Shown: positions 6,437 through 14,569 of the stretch, one piece after another | Numbering within the stretch: the stretch's first letter is position 1 | Layout: every line of letters begins with the position of its first letter | DNA from: UBA1563 sp041667115 | GTDB taxonomy: Bacteria; Bacteroidota; Ignavibacteria; Ignavibacteriales; Ignavibacteriaceae | Reading direction: 5' to 3' | Assembly: GCA_041667115.1 (NCBI GenBank) | Contig: JBAYFO010000039.1 | Location: 1-33,200, forward strand | Length of the DNA stretch: 33,200 nucleotides | Program-made: the position numbers and the translations under genes | The notes under the pieces: model-generated | The model's database searches: none | What the model was told of the DNA's origin: nothing | The model's input: the letters and a program-made list of their open reading frames with translations, nothing else

Positions 6437-6891
6437 GAAATATTCACTTCGTCGGAAAGTTCATTCGTGTCGTCGGTTTTTCTTGGAAAGTGTTCGGATA
6501 AGATTGTTCCCACTTCATCAACCGCGTTAAGGATTCCTTCGCAGAATTTTTTTTCGCGGAATTTCGCTTCCATTTTGTTTTTTACTAATTCCCAGGTGTT
6601 GTCGGCAACTTTTTCATGTATTGCGGAATCGGCAAGAATATAAAATTCCCTTTCTTTTAGGAGAATGAAGATCAAAATCCCCGTGTGGTCGCGAGTTTTT
6701 TTGATCCCAAGCCGCTTAAATTCTGATACGGCGAGTTCCAAAACGGATTTACTTCTGTGAAGCAACGGTTTTTTCTCTTTAACAGAAACTGCAATTTCTC
6801 CCGCAGTGCTCGATTCTTTTTCTTTTATCTTTAAAGCAATTTGATGGAGTTCATCATCAGAAAGAAATCCGTGTAAGAATTTTTTATTCAT
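6433..6891 (-). CDS. TPM-domain protein (TPM_phosphatase family, cytoplasmic)
   Basis: A 152-residue protein with a single TPM (formerly DUF477) domain over about residues 8-135. The recognisable blocks are TAGEIAVSVKEK, LIFILLKEREFYILADSAIHEKV and the Trp-containing WELVKNKMEAKFREKKFCEGILNAV. Many TPM proteins are membrane anchored with a signal peptide; this one has neither, so it appears soluble and intracellular. The family's biochemical role in bacteria is unsettled. GGAAC stands about 9 nt before the ATG. It is the first gene of the tight minus-strand unit, 61 nt downstream of gpmA and overlapping the NTPase gene by 4 nt. Confidence 0.8.
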   Translation of the reverse strand: MNKKFLHGFLSDDELHQIALKIKEKESSTAGEIAVSVKEKKPLLHRSKSVLELAVSEFKRLGIKKTRDHTGILIFILLKEREFYILADSAIHEKVADNTWELVKNKMEAKFREKKFCEGILNAVDEVGTILSEHFPRKTDDTNELSDEVNIS

Positions 6892-6952
6892 GGTTTTTCT
6901 GTTCCTTGCTTTTACAAAAATAATTCTATTGGAAATTTGAGTATCTCAAATG

Positions 6953-7597
6953 TTATTTTTTCAAATAATACTTGGAAACAATTTTCCCGTTTTCAAATTC
7001 ATAGACCAACGGATTGCCGGTCGGAATATTGAGTTCAAGCACTTGTTCTTTAGTTAAATTATCGAGATACATTACCAGCGAGCGCAAACTGTTGCCGTGT
7101 GCGGTTACCCAAACATTTTTTCCTTCCTTTACTAGCGGTTCTATTTTTTGCTGATAATAGGGAATGGTTCGCGCTGCGGTATCTTTCAAACTTTCGGTAA
7201 AACCGTCGGGATTTAATTCCGTTACATCGCTTGGAGGCGGAACATCGTAACTTCTTCTCCAAATATGGACTTGCTCATCACCATAGATTTTCGCGGTTTC
7301 AGCTTTATTTAAGCCTTGTAACGCACCATAGTGTCTTTCGTTCAACGCAATATCGCGTTCTGTGGGAATTGCGGAAAAGCCGGCAGTCTCACTTGCTAGT
7401 TCTGCGGTGTGAATTGCGCGTTTAAGAACAGAGGTGAACAAATAATCAAAGGTAAATTTCTTCGCTTTTAATAATTCCCCGGCTTCTTTGGCTTCATTTG
7501 CTCCTTTGGCGGAAACATCAACATCAACCCAGCCGGTAAAGCGGTTTTCTAAATTCCATTGTGATTCTCCGTGCCGTAATAAAACTAGGTAATTCAT
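6953..7597 (-). CDS. gpmA: 2,3-bisphosphoglycerate-dependent phosphoglycerate mutase
   Basis: Glycolytic enzyme that interconverts 3- and 2-phosphoglycerate via a phospho-histidine. The N-terminal LLRHGESQWN carries the catalytic His9. RFTGWVDVDVSAKG and ERHYGALQGLNKAE (acid/base Glu) are diagnostic of the dPGM group, and the second active-site His is in VTAHGNSLRSL. At 214 residues it is slightly shorter than the usual 228-250, with a trimmed C-terminus. AAAGGAT lies just before the ATG. It diverges from the haem cluster across a 103-nt gap. Confidence 0.96.
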   Translation of the reverse strand: MNYLVLLRHGESQWNLENRFTGWVDVDVSAKGANEAKEAGELLKAKKFTFDYLFTSVLKRAIHTAELASETAGFSAIPTERDIALNERHYGALQGLNKAETAKIYGDEQVHIWRRSYDVPPPSDVTELNPDGFTESLKDTAARTIPYYQQKIEPLVKEGKNVWVTAHGNSLRSLVMYLDNLTKEQVLELNIPTGNPLVYEFENGKIVSKYYLKK

Positions 7598-7631
7598 CTT
7601 TTATCCTTTATGATCGTCATGTTTTTGATTA

Positions 7632-7639
7632 CAAACTTA
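7632..7639 (-). promoter_or_regulatory. Possible Bacteroidota-type -7 element for gpmA
   Basis: The minus strand reads TAAGTTTG, a match to TAnnTTTG, about 35 nt before the gpmA start codon. I see no convincing -33 element at the expected 19-21 nt, so this is weak. Confidence 0.25.
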
Positions 7640-7650
7640 CTAATTTTTTC

Positions 7651-7683
7651 ATTGTTTACAGCGCAAAGTTTCGATAACTTTGC
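7651..7683 (+). promoter_or_regulatory. Candidate promoter with overlapping inverted repeat for the haem cluster
   Basis: TTG at 7652-7654 and TAACTTTG at 7675-7682 are separated by 20 nt and match the Bacteroidota TTTG-N19-21-TAnnTTTG layout. An 8-bp perfect inverted repeat (GCAAAGTT 7663-7670, AACTTTGC 7676-7683) overlaps the -7 element and could be an operator. It would leave a very short leader before the first gene. Confidence 0.35.
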
Positions 7684-7700
7684 ACAAAAAATTATGAAAA

Positions 7701-8531
7701 ATGCTTATGAAAAATGCGGTTGATATTTCCAACATTCTTCTTCCTATATTTTATCTTGTTACTTTCGGCATCTATCTATATGATTTTCAGACGGGAGAAA
7801 GCAAGCTATCAAATATTAAAAGGTTATTTCTTTTTCTTACGTTGGTATTTCATACGTTTTATTTGATTGCAAGAACTGTTACCTTTAACCACCCGCCAAT
7901 AACGAATGTGTTTGAAATCTTCACCGTCCTTGCCTTTTCGGTCAGTTTTTCCTATTTCATTCTGGAATTGGTCACCGATATTCGGGGAACCGGACTTTTC
8001 ATTATTATTATTTCTTTACTCTTCCAAACAATTTCCTCAATTTTTATTTTTGATGTGATTGAAGTGAAGGAAGTTTTGCGAAGCAATTTGCTCGGCATTC
8101 ATGTTTTACATGCACTCCTCGGCTATGCGGGAATTACTATTTCGGCGGTATACGGATGTCTCTATTTAATGCTTTATCAAGAATTGAAACTGAATAAATT
8201 CGGATTAATTTTTGAGCGTTTGCCGAATTTGGAAATTTTAGAAAAGCTGAGTTTCTACTCGGCGATTATCGGGTTTGTTTTGCTCAGTATTGCAATAGCA
8301 ATTGGAGTGATCTGGCTGCCAAGAGCATTTCCTAAATTTTCCTATTTCGATCCGAAGTTGGTTGCAACATTTTTGGTCTGGCTGATGTACGGAATCGGAA
8401 TTACCACTAAAATTACCGGGAAATTACAAGGAAAGAAAGTTGTTATTTTTTCGATTGTTGGTTTTGGTTTGGCAATATTTTCCACCATTATAACCAATTT
8501 TCTTGCAAAAAGTTTTCACACATTTTATTAA
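7701..8531 (+). CDS. hemX: HemX/CcsA-like cytochrome c assembly membrane protein
   Basis: A 276-residue polytopic inner-membrane protein with about eight hydrophobic segments. It has the CcsA/HemX-family core: His in NHPPITNVFE, LLGIHVLHALLGYAGI with two His, a conserved LPNLEILEKLSFYSAIIGF loop and FDPKLVATFLVWLMYG. The haem-handling tryptophan-rich WWD motif of true CcsA is not visible, which favours HemX. HemX lies upstream or downstream of hemA in many bacteria and influences GluTR (HemA) levels. Here it opens the cluster, 59 nt before hemA. The start could be the ATG at 7701 or the one at 7707; neither has a clear ribosome site. Confidence 0.8.
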   Translation: MLMKNAVDISNILLPIFYLVTFGIYLYDFQTGESKLSNIKRLFLFLTLVFHTFYLIARTVTFNHPPITNVFEIFTVLAFSVSFSYFILELVTDIRGTGLFIIIISLLFQTISSIFIFDVIEVKEVLRSNLLGIHVLHALLGYAGITISAVYGCLYLMLYQELKLNKFGLIFERLPNLEILEKLSFYSAIIGFVLLSIAIAIGVIWLPRAFPKFSYFDPKLVATFLVWLMYGIGITTKITGKLQGKKVVIFSIVGFGLAIFSTIITNFLAKSFHTFY

Positions 8532-8538
8532 TCATCAT

Positions 8539-8566
8539 CCACCAATGACTATTGACCAAATTCAAT
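8539..8566 (+). repeat. 7-bp-periodic degenerate repeat (hemX-hemA gap)
   Basis: Four heptamer-phased units, with TGACTAT at 8546 and TGACCAA at 8553 as the best pair, fill much of the gap between hemX and hemA. The same kind of periodic sequence occurs at 27461-27523 and 32718-32781. Confidence 0.4.
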
Positions 8567-8590
8567 GAAGAAGAATAGTAAATATAATTT

Positions 8591-9871
8591 ATGAACCTGC
8601 TGGCGATATCTATCAATCATCATACCGCCCCGGTTGTTCTGCGGGAAGAAGTACATCTAAGCATTGATGAAATAAAAGAGTTCATTGATGAATTGAAAGA
8701 AAAATATTTTTCCGAAGGGTTCATTGTTTCAACGTGCAACCGGACGGAATTGTACGGCATCCCGAAAGAACCCGGCACAAGTTATTTGGATTTAGAAAAA
8801 TTTCTTATTGAAAAAAAAGCAATCACGAACTTAATCGACGAGCATTTTCAAAAATTCTTTTCTTGCAGCGCGTTGAATCACCTTTTTAAAGTAATAGCGG
8901 GAATTGATTCAATGCTCATTGGAGATAATCAAATTCTCGGACAGGTAAAAGAATCGTTTCAACTTGCGCAAGAAAAACAGTTCGCCGGATTTTTAGTGAA
9001 CAGGGTTTTCGACTCCGCAATTAGAGTCGGCAAGCGGGCAAAAACGGAAACGACGATAAGTGACGGCGCTATAACCGTTAGTTACGCCGCTGTACAGTTG
9101 ATTGAAAAGATATTTTCAAATCTTTCTAAAAAATCGGCGCTTGTTATTGGTATGGGTGAAACCGGGAAAATCGCTGCGCAACATTTGCACGACAAACAGA
9201 TCGGCAAACTTTCCATCACGAACAGAACCATTGAAAAAGCCGAACTAATTGCGACTGAGATTGACGCGCAAATCCTTCCGTTCGAACGATTTAAAGAACA
9301 TCTGGCTGACTTCGATATTATCATTAGCGCTACTTCATCGCCCAACTTAATTCTTACAAAAGAAGAAGTTAAAACGATGATGAAAAAACGTGGCAACGCT
9401 TCCACCGTGCTCATGGATATTGCACTTCCGCGCGACATCGATCACGAAGCGAGAAGTATCGATAATGTTTTTTATAATGATATTGACTCGCTGAACATTA
9501 TTGTTGAACACAATATGAAAAAGCGGAAAGATGAAATCCCAAAAGTTCAAAATATTATTATGGAGGAATTAGTCAACTTCTTCGGATGGTATAATTCGCT
9601 TGAAGTTGCCCCGACGATAAAATCGCTTCGTGATTATTATGAAGAGATCCGTCTTGCAGAAGTTGAAGGATATAAAAATAAATTTTCGAAGGAAGACCAG
9701 GAGAAATTAGAATTAGTAACCAAGCGAATTATTAACAAACTTTTGCATCATCCAACGACCGAATTGCGCAAAGCTGCCGGGCAGGGAACCAACACAACGG
9801 AATCAGCCGCAAAAATTGCGCTCGTTCGAGACTTGTTTGGAATAGATAATAAAAATAACACTGAATCATAA
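8591..9871 (+). CDS. hemA: Glutamyl-tRNA reductase
   Basis: Reduces glutamyl-tRNA(Glu) to glutamate-1-semialdehyde with NADPH, the committed step of C5-pathway tetrapyrrole synthesis. The 426-residue length is typical. STCNRTELYG carries the catalytic Cys49, GIDSMLIGDNQILGQVK is the conserved catalytic-domain helix, the Rossmann motif is ALVIGMGETGKIAAQHL, and MDIALPRDID with a C-terminal dimerisation helix (LRDYYEEIRLAEVEGYKNKF, LLHHPT) completes the family pattern. It is second in the haem cluster; the methyltransferase gene follows 47 nt later. hemL (aminotransferase) and hemB are not in this window. Confidence 0.97.
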   Translation: MNLLAISINHHTAPVVLREEVHLSIDEIKEFIDELKEKYFSEGFIVSTCNRTELYGIPKEPGTSYLDLEKFLIEKKAITNLIDEHFQKFFSCSALNHLFKVIAGIDSMLIGDNQILGQVKESFQLAQEKQFAGFLVNRVFDSAIRVGKRAKTETTISDGAITVSYAAVQLIEKIFSNLSKKSALVIGMGETGKIAAQHLHDKQIGKLSITNRTIEKAELIATEIDAQILPFERFKEHLADFDIIISATSSPNLILTKEEVKTMMKKRGNASTVLMDIALPRDIDHEARSIDNVFYNDIDSLNIIVEHNMKKRKDEIPKVQNIIMEELVNFFGWYNSLEVAPTIKSLRDYYEEIRLAEVEGYKNKFSKEDQEKLELVTKRIINKLLHHPTTELRKAAGQGTNTTESAAKIALVRDLFGIDNKNNTES

Positions 9872-9918
9872 AAGAAAATTCATGATTACGCAAGCTTGTT
9901 TGAATAGAAAAGAAATTG

Positions 9919-10821
9919 ATGGGAAATAATTTTTGTCCTATCTGCGGGATTGAGTCCTTTGTTCGTGTGGGCAGACCCAAAACGAACGCGCTCACAAGCA
10001 AGCTTGTTAAAAAGGATTATTCAATAGTGCAATGCAATTCTTGTACGGCATATTTTGTCGATCCGCAAATTGAATTCACTTTTGAAGAATGGAAAACTCT
10101 TTACGAAAATGATTATTTTGGCAATCAAACTGATTGGTTCATTAGGAAACGTGAAAAAGAATTGAACGAAAGATTTTTAAGATTAAATCAAAAATCAAAA
10201 AATAGAATCAGAACTTTTTTAGATGTTGGTTGTGGAGAAGGTAATACGTTAAGTAAAGCACAGCACTATGGTTGGGAAGCATGGGGAGTGGATGTTGCGG
10301 ATAATAGGAGTAAAGAAGCCAAGGATAAAAACATTCAGTTCAAACGCAGTACCCTGGTAAACGCAAATTTTCCTGCTGACTATTTTGATTGCATTTACTG
10401 CGATTCGGTTTTAGAACATGTGCTTAATCCGGTTGAGTATTTAAAAGAAATTCATAGGATTCTGAAAAAGGGAGGCGTTGTTTATATTGGTGTTCCGAAC
10501 GAAGAGAGTTTCTTTAACGACATAAAAAAAATAATGTTTTATTTTTTACAAAAAAAACAAATAGCGGCACAATTGAAACCTTTTGACAGTCCATATCATA
10601 TCGTTGGTTTTACAAAAAAATCTTTCACCTATACTATCAAAGAAAATAAATTTAAAATGCTGGAATTTAGAAACTTTGGAAGAAAATTTGAATTCCTCGG
10701 ATTTAAACCAAATACAAGAGGGTTTTGGATCAGCCTGGTATTATTACCGGTTGAGTTTATCGGTAAATTGTTAAGCCGTGATGTTTATTTCGATGCGATA
10801 TTGACTAAATATAACTATTGA
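9919..10821 (+). CDS. Zinc-ribbon class I SAM-dependent methyltransferase, unknown substrate
   Basis: A 300-residue protein. An N-terminal four-Cys ribbon (FCPICG near residue 5 and VQCNSCTAYFVDP near residue 40) precedes a Rossmann methyltransferase domain: FLDVGCGEGNTLSKA (SAM site), GVDVADNRSKEA, FDCIYCDSVLEHVLNPVEYLKEIHRILKKGG. The C-terminal third has hydrophobic stretches and ends FDAILTKYNY. Proteins of this build often methylate sugars or lipid-linked intermediates in surface glycan pathways, but here it stands between hemA and hemC in the same direction. Whether it serves tetrapyrrole metabolism is unknown. I chose the ATG at 9919; a TTG three bases upstream is also open. Confidence 0.8.
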   Translation: MGNNFCPICGIESFVRVGRPKTNALTSKLVKKDYSIVQCNSCTAYFVDPQIEFTFEEWKTLYENDYFGNQTDWFIRKREKELNERFLRLNQKSKNRIRTFLDVGCGEGNTLSKAQHYGWEAWGVDVADNRSKEAKDKNIQFKRSTLVNANFPADYFDCIYCDSVLEHVLNPVEYLKEIHRILKKGGVVYIGVPNEESFFNDIKKIMFYFLQKKQIAAQLKPFDSPYHIVGFTKKSFTYTIKENKFKMLEFRNFGRKFEFLGFKPNTRGFWISLVLLPVEFIGKLLSRDVYFDAILTKYNY

Positions 10822-10886
10822 TCAATCAATAATTTATCATAAAGACAAATAAACAATCGTAAACTTTAAATAATGGAAAATATAAT

Positions 10887-11828
10887 TTGAAACAAAAACT
10901 TATCATCGGTTCACGCGGAAGTGAACTTGCTCTCTGGCAGGCTAAGTTTATCAAACGTGAATTGGAAAAAATCCACAAGCATATCTCTGTCGAGATAAAA
11001 CTTATCAAAACCAAAGGGGATAAAATTCTTGATGTCGCTCTTTCAAAAATTGGCGACAAAGGATTATTCACCAAAGAGCTTGAAGTGGCTCTACTCGACC
11101 GTGAAATTGATATTGCCGTTCACAGCTTAAAGGATTTGCAGACCGAAATTCCCACAGGATTAAAACTCGCCGCCGTAACTAAACGGCACGAGGTTGAAGA
11201 TGTTTTGATCGCAAGAAAAAAAGGAATAACAATTTGGAACTTGAAAGAAGGGGCTGTCGTGGCAACCGGCTCCTTAAGAAGAAGATCGCAGCTGCTGCAT
11301 CTTCGTCCCGACATAAATGTTGTTGAGCTCCGCGGAAACGTTCCTACACGCATTCAAAGATTTCTGGATTCAAAGTGGGATGCAATTATTCTCGCTCGCG
11401 CCGGTGTTGAACGTCTTGGATTGAAGAAACATATTTCGTCATATATTGATAAAGAAGAGATGCTTCCGGCAGTCGGGCAAGGTGCACTCGGAATTGAAAT
11501 TCACAAAGACAATCTTTTTGCGGAAGAACTTTTACAAGCGCTACATCATGAAGCAACCTACCAAGCAGTTTTAGCTGAACGCGCTTTGTTAAAGGCGTTG
11601 GAAGGAGGCTGCCAGGTACCCATTGGTGCCTTTGCAGAAGTTAAATCAAACGGACTTTATCTCGACGCGATTGTCGGCGCAATAGACGGTTCGTTGACAT
11701 TCAGAAAAAAAATGAAGGGGACAAAACGTGAACCGGAACAGCTCGGGAAACTTCTTGCAAAAGATTTATTGAAAGCGGGAGCAAAAAAAATATTGGAGGA
11801 AGTTTATAAAACAGTAAGGCTTAAATAA
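10887..11828 (+). CDS. hemC: Porphobilinogen deaminase (hydroxymethylbilane synthase)
   Basis: Polymerises four porphobilinogens into hydroxymethylbilane. The 313-residue product carries IIGSRGSELALWQA, KTKGDKILD, ELEVALLDREIDIAVHSLKDLQTE, GSLRRRSQLLHLRPD and ELRGNVPTRIQR, and the dipyrromethane cofactor Cys242 in LEGGCQVPIGAFAE, at the same number as in E. coli. It starts with TTG at 10887: this is the only in-frame initiation codon giving the normal N-terminus, and GGAA lies about 8 nt upstream. The stop is 2 nt before the hemD start. Confidence 0.97.
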   Translation: MKQKLIIGSRGSELALWQAKFIKRELEKIHKHISVEIKLIKTKGDKILDVALSKIGDKGLFTKELEVALLDREIDIAVHSLKDLQTEIPTGLKLAAVTKRHEVEDVLIARKKGITIWNLKEGAVVATGSLRRRSQLLHLRPDINVVELRGNVPTRIQRFLDSKWDAIILARAGVERLGLKKHISSYIDKEEMLPAVGQGALGIEIHKDNLFAEELLQALHHEATYQAVLAERALLKALEGGCQVPIGAFAEVKSNGLYLDAIVGAIDGSLTFRKKMKGTKREPEQLGKLLAKDLLKAGAKKILEEVYKTVRLK

Positions 11829-11830
11829 AA

Positions 11831-13504
11831 ATGGAACCATTAAAAAACAAAACTATCGTTCTTACGACAGCGGAAAAACAGTCTAAAGAAACAATCAATT
11901 TTTTTAAGAATATCGGAGCAAATCTTATTAGCTTTCCTGCCTTAGAGGTTGTTCCGGTCGATGCTTCGGTTGAACTGAAAACTTTTCTGGAAGAAAGCAA
12001 AATAGATTATTTGGTTTTTCAATCGGAAAACGCCGTAAAGTATTTTGGGCAATTGGTAAAAGAAAAAAATCTGAATATCAACTATGAAACAATGCGTATT
12101 GCTTGTTATGGAAAAAAGACAGCGGCACGTTGTTTGGAGAATCAAATAAAGGTTGATTTAGTTTCCGACGATTTTAGCGCAAGCGGTTTGTTAAAAATAT
12201 TAACGCAAGAGCCACTTAAGAATAAAGTTATTCTTCTTCCTTACTCGGTTATGGGACGAGATGAGTTTCATGATGGTTTGAAAGGTTTTGGCGCTACTAT
12301 TAAAGAGATTGCTGTTTATGATATTCAAATTCCTTCCAAGGAATCAGTTGTTGAAGAAATTGAAAAAATAAGAACAGGCACAGTTGATTGGTATCTCTTT
12401 ACCACTCCAGCAACATATCAGAATTTTTTAACGTTGATGGAAATAGAAAATCCCAATGAATTTTTTATGAATAGCAAGATTGCGGCAATTGGGCAAACAA
12501 CCATAGAAGCAATAGAAAAGACAAATGCAAAAGTTGATGTGGTTTCGAAAAAATTTTCGGTTACACATGTAATCGCAAGTATTGAAAAATATTGTATTTC
12601 GCCTCCGCGAAAAAAACAGCCGAAGACAAAACAGCCGAAGGTGAAGCATCCACTAAAAAATAAAACTATCGTGCTAACAAGAGCAGAAGAACAATCTCAA
12701 GAAACAATCAACTTTTTTAAAAAGAAAGAAGCAAATCTTATCAGTTTTCCAGCTTTGGAAGTGGTTCCGGTTGATGCCACTGCCAAGTTGAAAACTATTT
12801 TGGATGAAAACAAGATTGATTATCTGGTCTTTCAATCGGCTAATGCCATAAAGTATTTCGTGCGCTTAGTAAAAGAACAAAATTTTAATTTCGATTATGA
12901 TAAAATGAAAATTGCCTGCGTCGGAAAGAAAACAGCGGCATTCTGTTTGGAGAATAATATAAAGGTTGATTTAGTTCCGGATGATTTTAGCGCACTTGGT
13001 TTATTAAAATTATTCGCCATCGAACCGCTCGAACATAAAACCGTTCTGCTTCCCCGTTCTGCCATAGGAAGAGATGAGTTTCGGGAAGGTTTGAAAAGGT
13101 TCGGCGCTACGGTTAAAACGATTGCCGTTTATGATATTCTCATCCCGAAAAAAGAGACTATTGCCGAAGAGATTGAAAAAATAAGAACGAGCAAAATCAA
13201 TTGGTATCTCTTCACAAGTCCTTCAACATATCAGAATTTTTTAGCGCTGTTGGACATTAGTAATCCAAGGGAATTTTTTAAGGTAAGTAAAATTGCTGCA
13301 ATTGGTCCAACAACCAAAGAGGCGATAGAAAAAACAAAAGTACGTGTTGATGTGGTACCTCCAAAATTTACGGTTACGCATGCGATAGCAAGTATTGAAA
13401 AATATTGTTCCGCCCCGCCACCAAAACTACCGAAGCCGAAGCCGCCGGAAAAAAAGGTTATTAGATATATTTTAAAAAAAAGAAAGCCCAGAAATGAAAC
13501 TTAA
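11831..13504 (+). CDS. hemD: Tandem-duplicated uroporphyrinogen-III synthase (two HemD domains)
   Basis: HemD closes and inverts ring D of hydroxymethylbilane to make uroporphyrinogen III. The usual protein is about 250 residues; this one has 557 and contains two complete domains, residues 3-255 and 274-526, offset by exactly 271 residues. By hand count 181 of 252 aligned positions are identical (72%) with no gaps. Each domain ends in a Pro/Lys-rich tail (256-273 and 527-557), so the duplicated unit includes the tail, which now forms the linker. The second domain keeps family-typical residues Arg284 (VLTRAE), Arg409 (LLPRS), Ser463 (FTSPS) and Pro493 (AIGPTT); the first has Thr13, Tyr138, Thr192 and Gln222. 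The gene lies between hemC (2-nt gap) and hemE (11-nt overlap), which fixes its pathway role. Confidence 0.95.
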   Translation: MEPLKNKTIVLTTAEKQSKETINFFKNIGANLISFPALEVVPVDASVELKTFLEESKIDYLVFQSENAVKYFGQLVKEKNLNINYETMRIACYGKKTAARCLENQIKVDLVSDDFSASGLLKILTQEPLKNKVILLPYSVMGRDEFHDGLKGFGATIKEIAVYDIQIPSKESVVEEIEKIRTGTVDWYLFTTPATYQNFLTLMEIENPNEFFMNSKIAAIGQTTIEAIEKTNAKVDVVSKKFSVTHVIASIEKYCISPPRKKQPKTKQPKVKHPLKNKTIVLTRAEEQSQETINFFKKKEANLISFPALEVVPVDATAKLKTILDENKIDYLVFQSANAIKYFVRLVKEQNFNFDYDKMKIACVGKKTAAFCLENNIKVDLVPDDFSALGLLKLFAIEPLEHKTVLLPRSAIGRDEFREGLKRFGATVKTIAVYDILIPKKETIAEEIEKIRTSKINWYLFTSPSTYQNFLALLDISNPREFFKVSKIAAIGPTTKEAIEKTKVRVDVVPPKFTVTHAIASIEKYCSAPPPKLPKPKPPEKKVIRYILKKRKPRNET

Positions 13505-14552
13505 AAATGATTTATTCTTACGTGCATGTAGAAAAGAAAAAGTTGAACGCACACCAATCTGGATTATGCGTCAAGCCGGGAGGTATTTACCTCAATATCG
13601 TGCTGTCCGTGAAAAAGCAGATTTTCTTACCATGTGCAAAACTCCCGAACTCGCTGCCGAAGTATCCATTCAGCCCGTTGATCTTATTGGCGTTGATGCG
13701 GCAATAATTTTTTCAGACATCCTCGTTATTCCTGAAGCGATGGGGATGCACCTCGAAATGCATGAAGGGAAAGGACCAATATTTCATCATCCTATCCGCA
13801 CCGAAGAAGATGCAAAGATGTTAAAGGAAATCGACCCGGGAAAAGATTTGAAATATGTGCTTGATGCCGTTGCATTAACGAAGAAAGAATTAAAGGGAAG
13901 AGTTCCACTTATTGGATTTGCCGGTTCACCATTTACCTTACTCACATATATGGTCGAAGGACGCGGGTCAAAGAATTTTTCCGAAATTAAAAAGTTGATC
14001 TTCAACAACCCGAAACTTGCTCATTCACTACTTAATAAAATTGCCAAAGCGGTTGCAGCCTATCTTTCAGCCAAGATTGAAGCGGGTGCAAACGCTGTTC
14101 AAATTTTTGATACGTGGGGCGGAATACTCGCCCCGGACGATTTCCAGGAATTCTCGCTCAATTATATTTCGCAGATCATTTCCGAACTAAAACGGAAAGA
14201 TGAACCGGTGATCGTCTTTGCAAAAGGTGTTCACTATAAATTGAACAAACTTTCAAAATGCGGTGCGGATGTAATTAGTCTTGACTGGACAATGGATTTG
14301 AAATCAGCAAGAGAAAAAATCGGAAAGCGCGTTGCGTTACAAGGAAATCTTGATCCGACAGTTCTTTATGGAAATGAAGCAAAGATCCGTGAAGAAGCTA
14401 AAAAAGTGTTGAACTCTTATGGAAAAGGAAGCGGACACATTTTTAATCTCGGGCATGGTATTTTGCCTGACGTGAATCCGGAAAATGCAAAAGCCCTTGT
14501 CCGGATTGTGAATGAAGAAAGCACTATCATTCACCGCAAAGCTATGAAGTAA
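13494..14552 (+). CDS. hemE: Uroporphyrinogen decarboxylase
   Basis: Decarboxylates the four acetate side chains of uroporphyrinogen III to give coproporphyrinogen III, in the cytoplasm and without a cofactor. The 352-residue protein begins with the signature RTPIWIMRQAGRYLPQYR and includes IIFSDILVIPEAMG (active-site Asp), GFAGSPFTLLTYMVEG, IFDTWGG, SLDWTMD and the C-terminal FNLGHGILPDVNPENA. Its start overlaps the 3' end of hemD by 11 nt, so the two are probably translationally coupled. Confidence 0.97.
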   Translation: MKLKNDLFLRACRKEKVERTPIWIMRQAGRYLPQYRAVREKADFLTMCKTPELAAEVSIQPVDLIGVDAAIIFSDILVIPEAMGMHLEMHEGKGPIFHHPIRTEEDAKMLKEIDPGKDLKYVLDAVALTKKELKGRVPLIGFAGSPFTLLTYMVEGRGSKNFSEIKKLIFNNPKLAHSLLNKIAKAVAAYLSAKIEAGANAVQIFDTWGGILAPDDFQEFSLNYISQIISELKRKDEPVIVFAKGVHYKLNKLSKCGADVISLDWTMDLKSAREKIGKRVALQGNLDPTVLYGNEAKIREEAKKVLNSYGKGSGHIFNLGHGILPDVNPENAKALVRIVNEESTIIHRKAMK

Positions 14553-14569
14553 ACATTTTATAAAACAAT

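Noticed and set aside
6936..6950. Palindrome TTTGAG-TAT-CTCAAA just after gpmA
   Set aside because: Only 6-bp AT-rich arms with no clear T-run; too weak to call a terminator or operator.
11831..13504. hemD duplication as an assembly artefact
   Set aside because: The two halves differ at about 28% of residues and keep one open frame with a divergent linker, which an assembly duplication would not produce.
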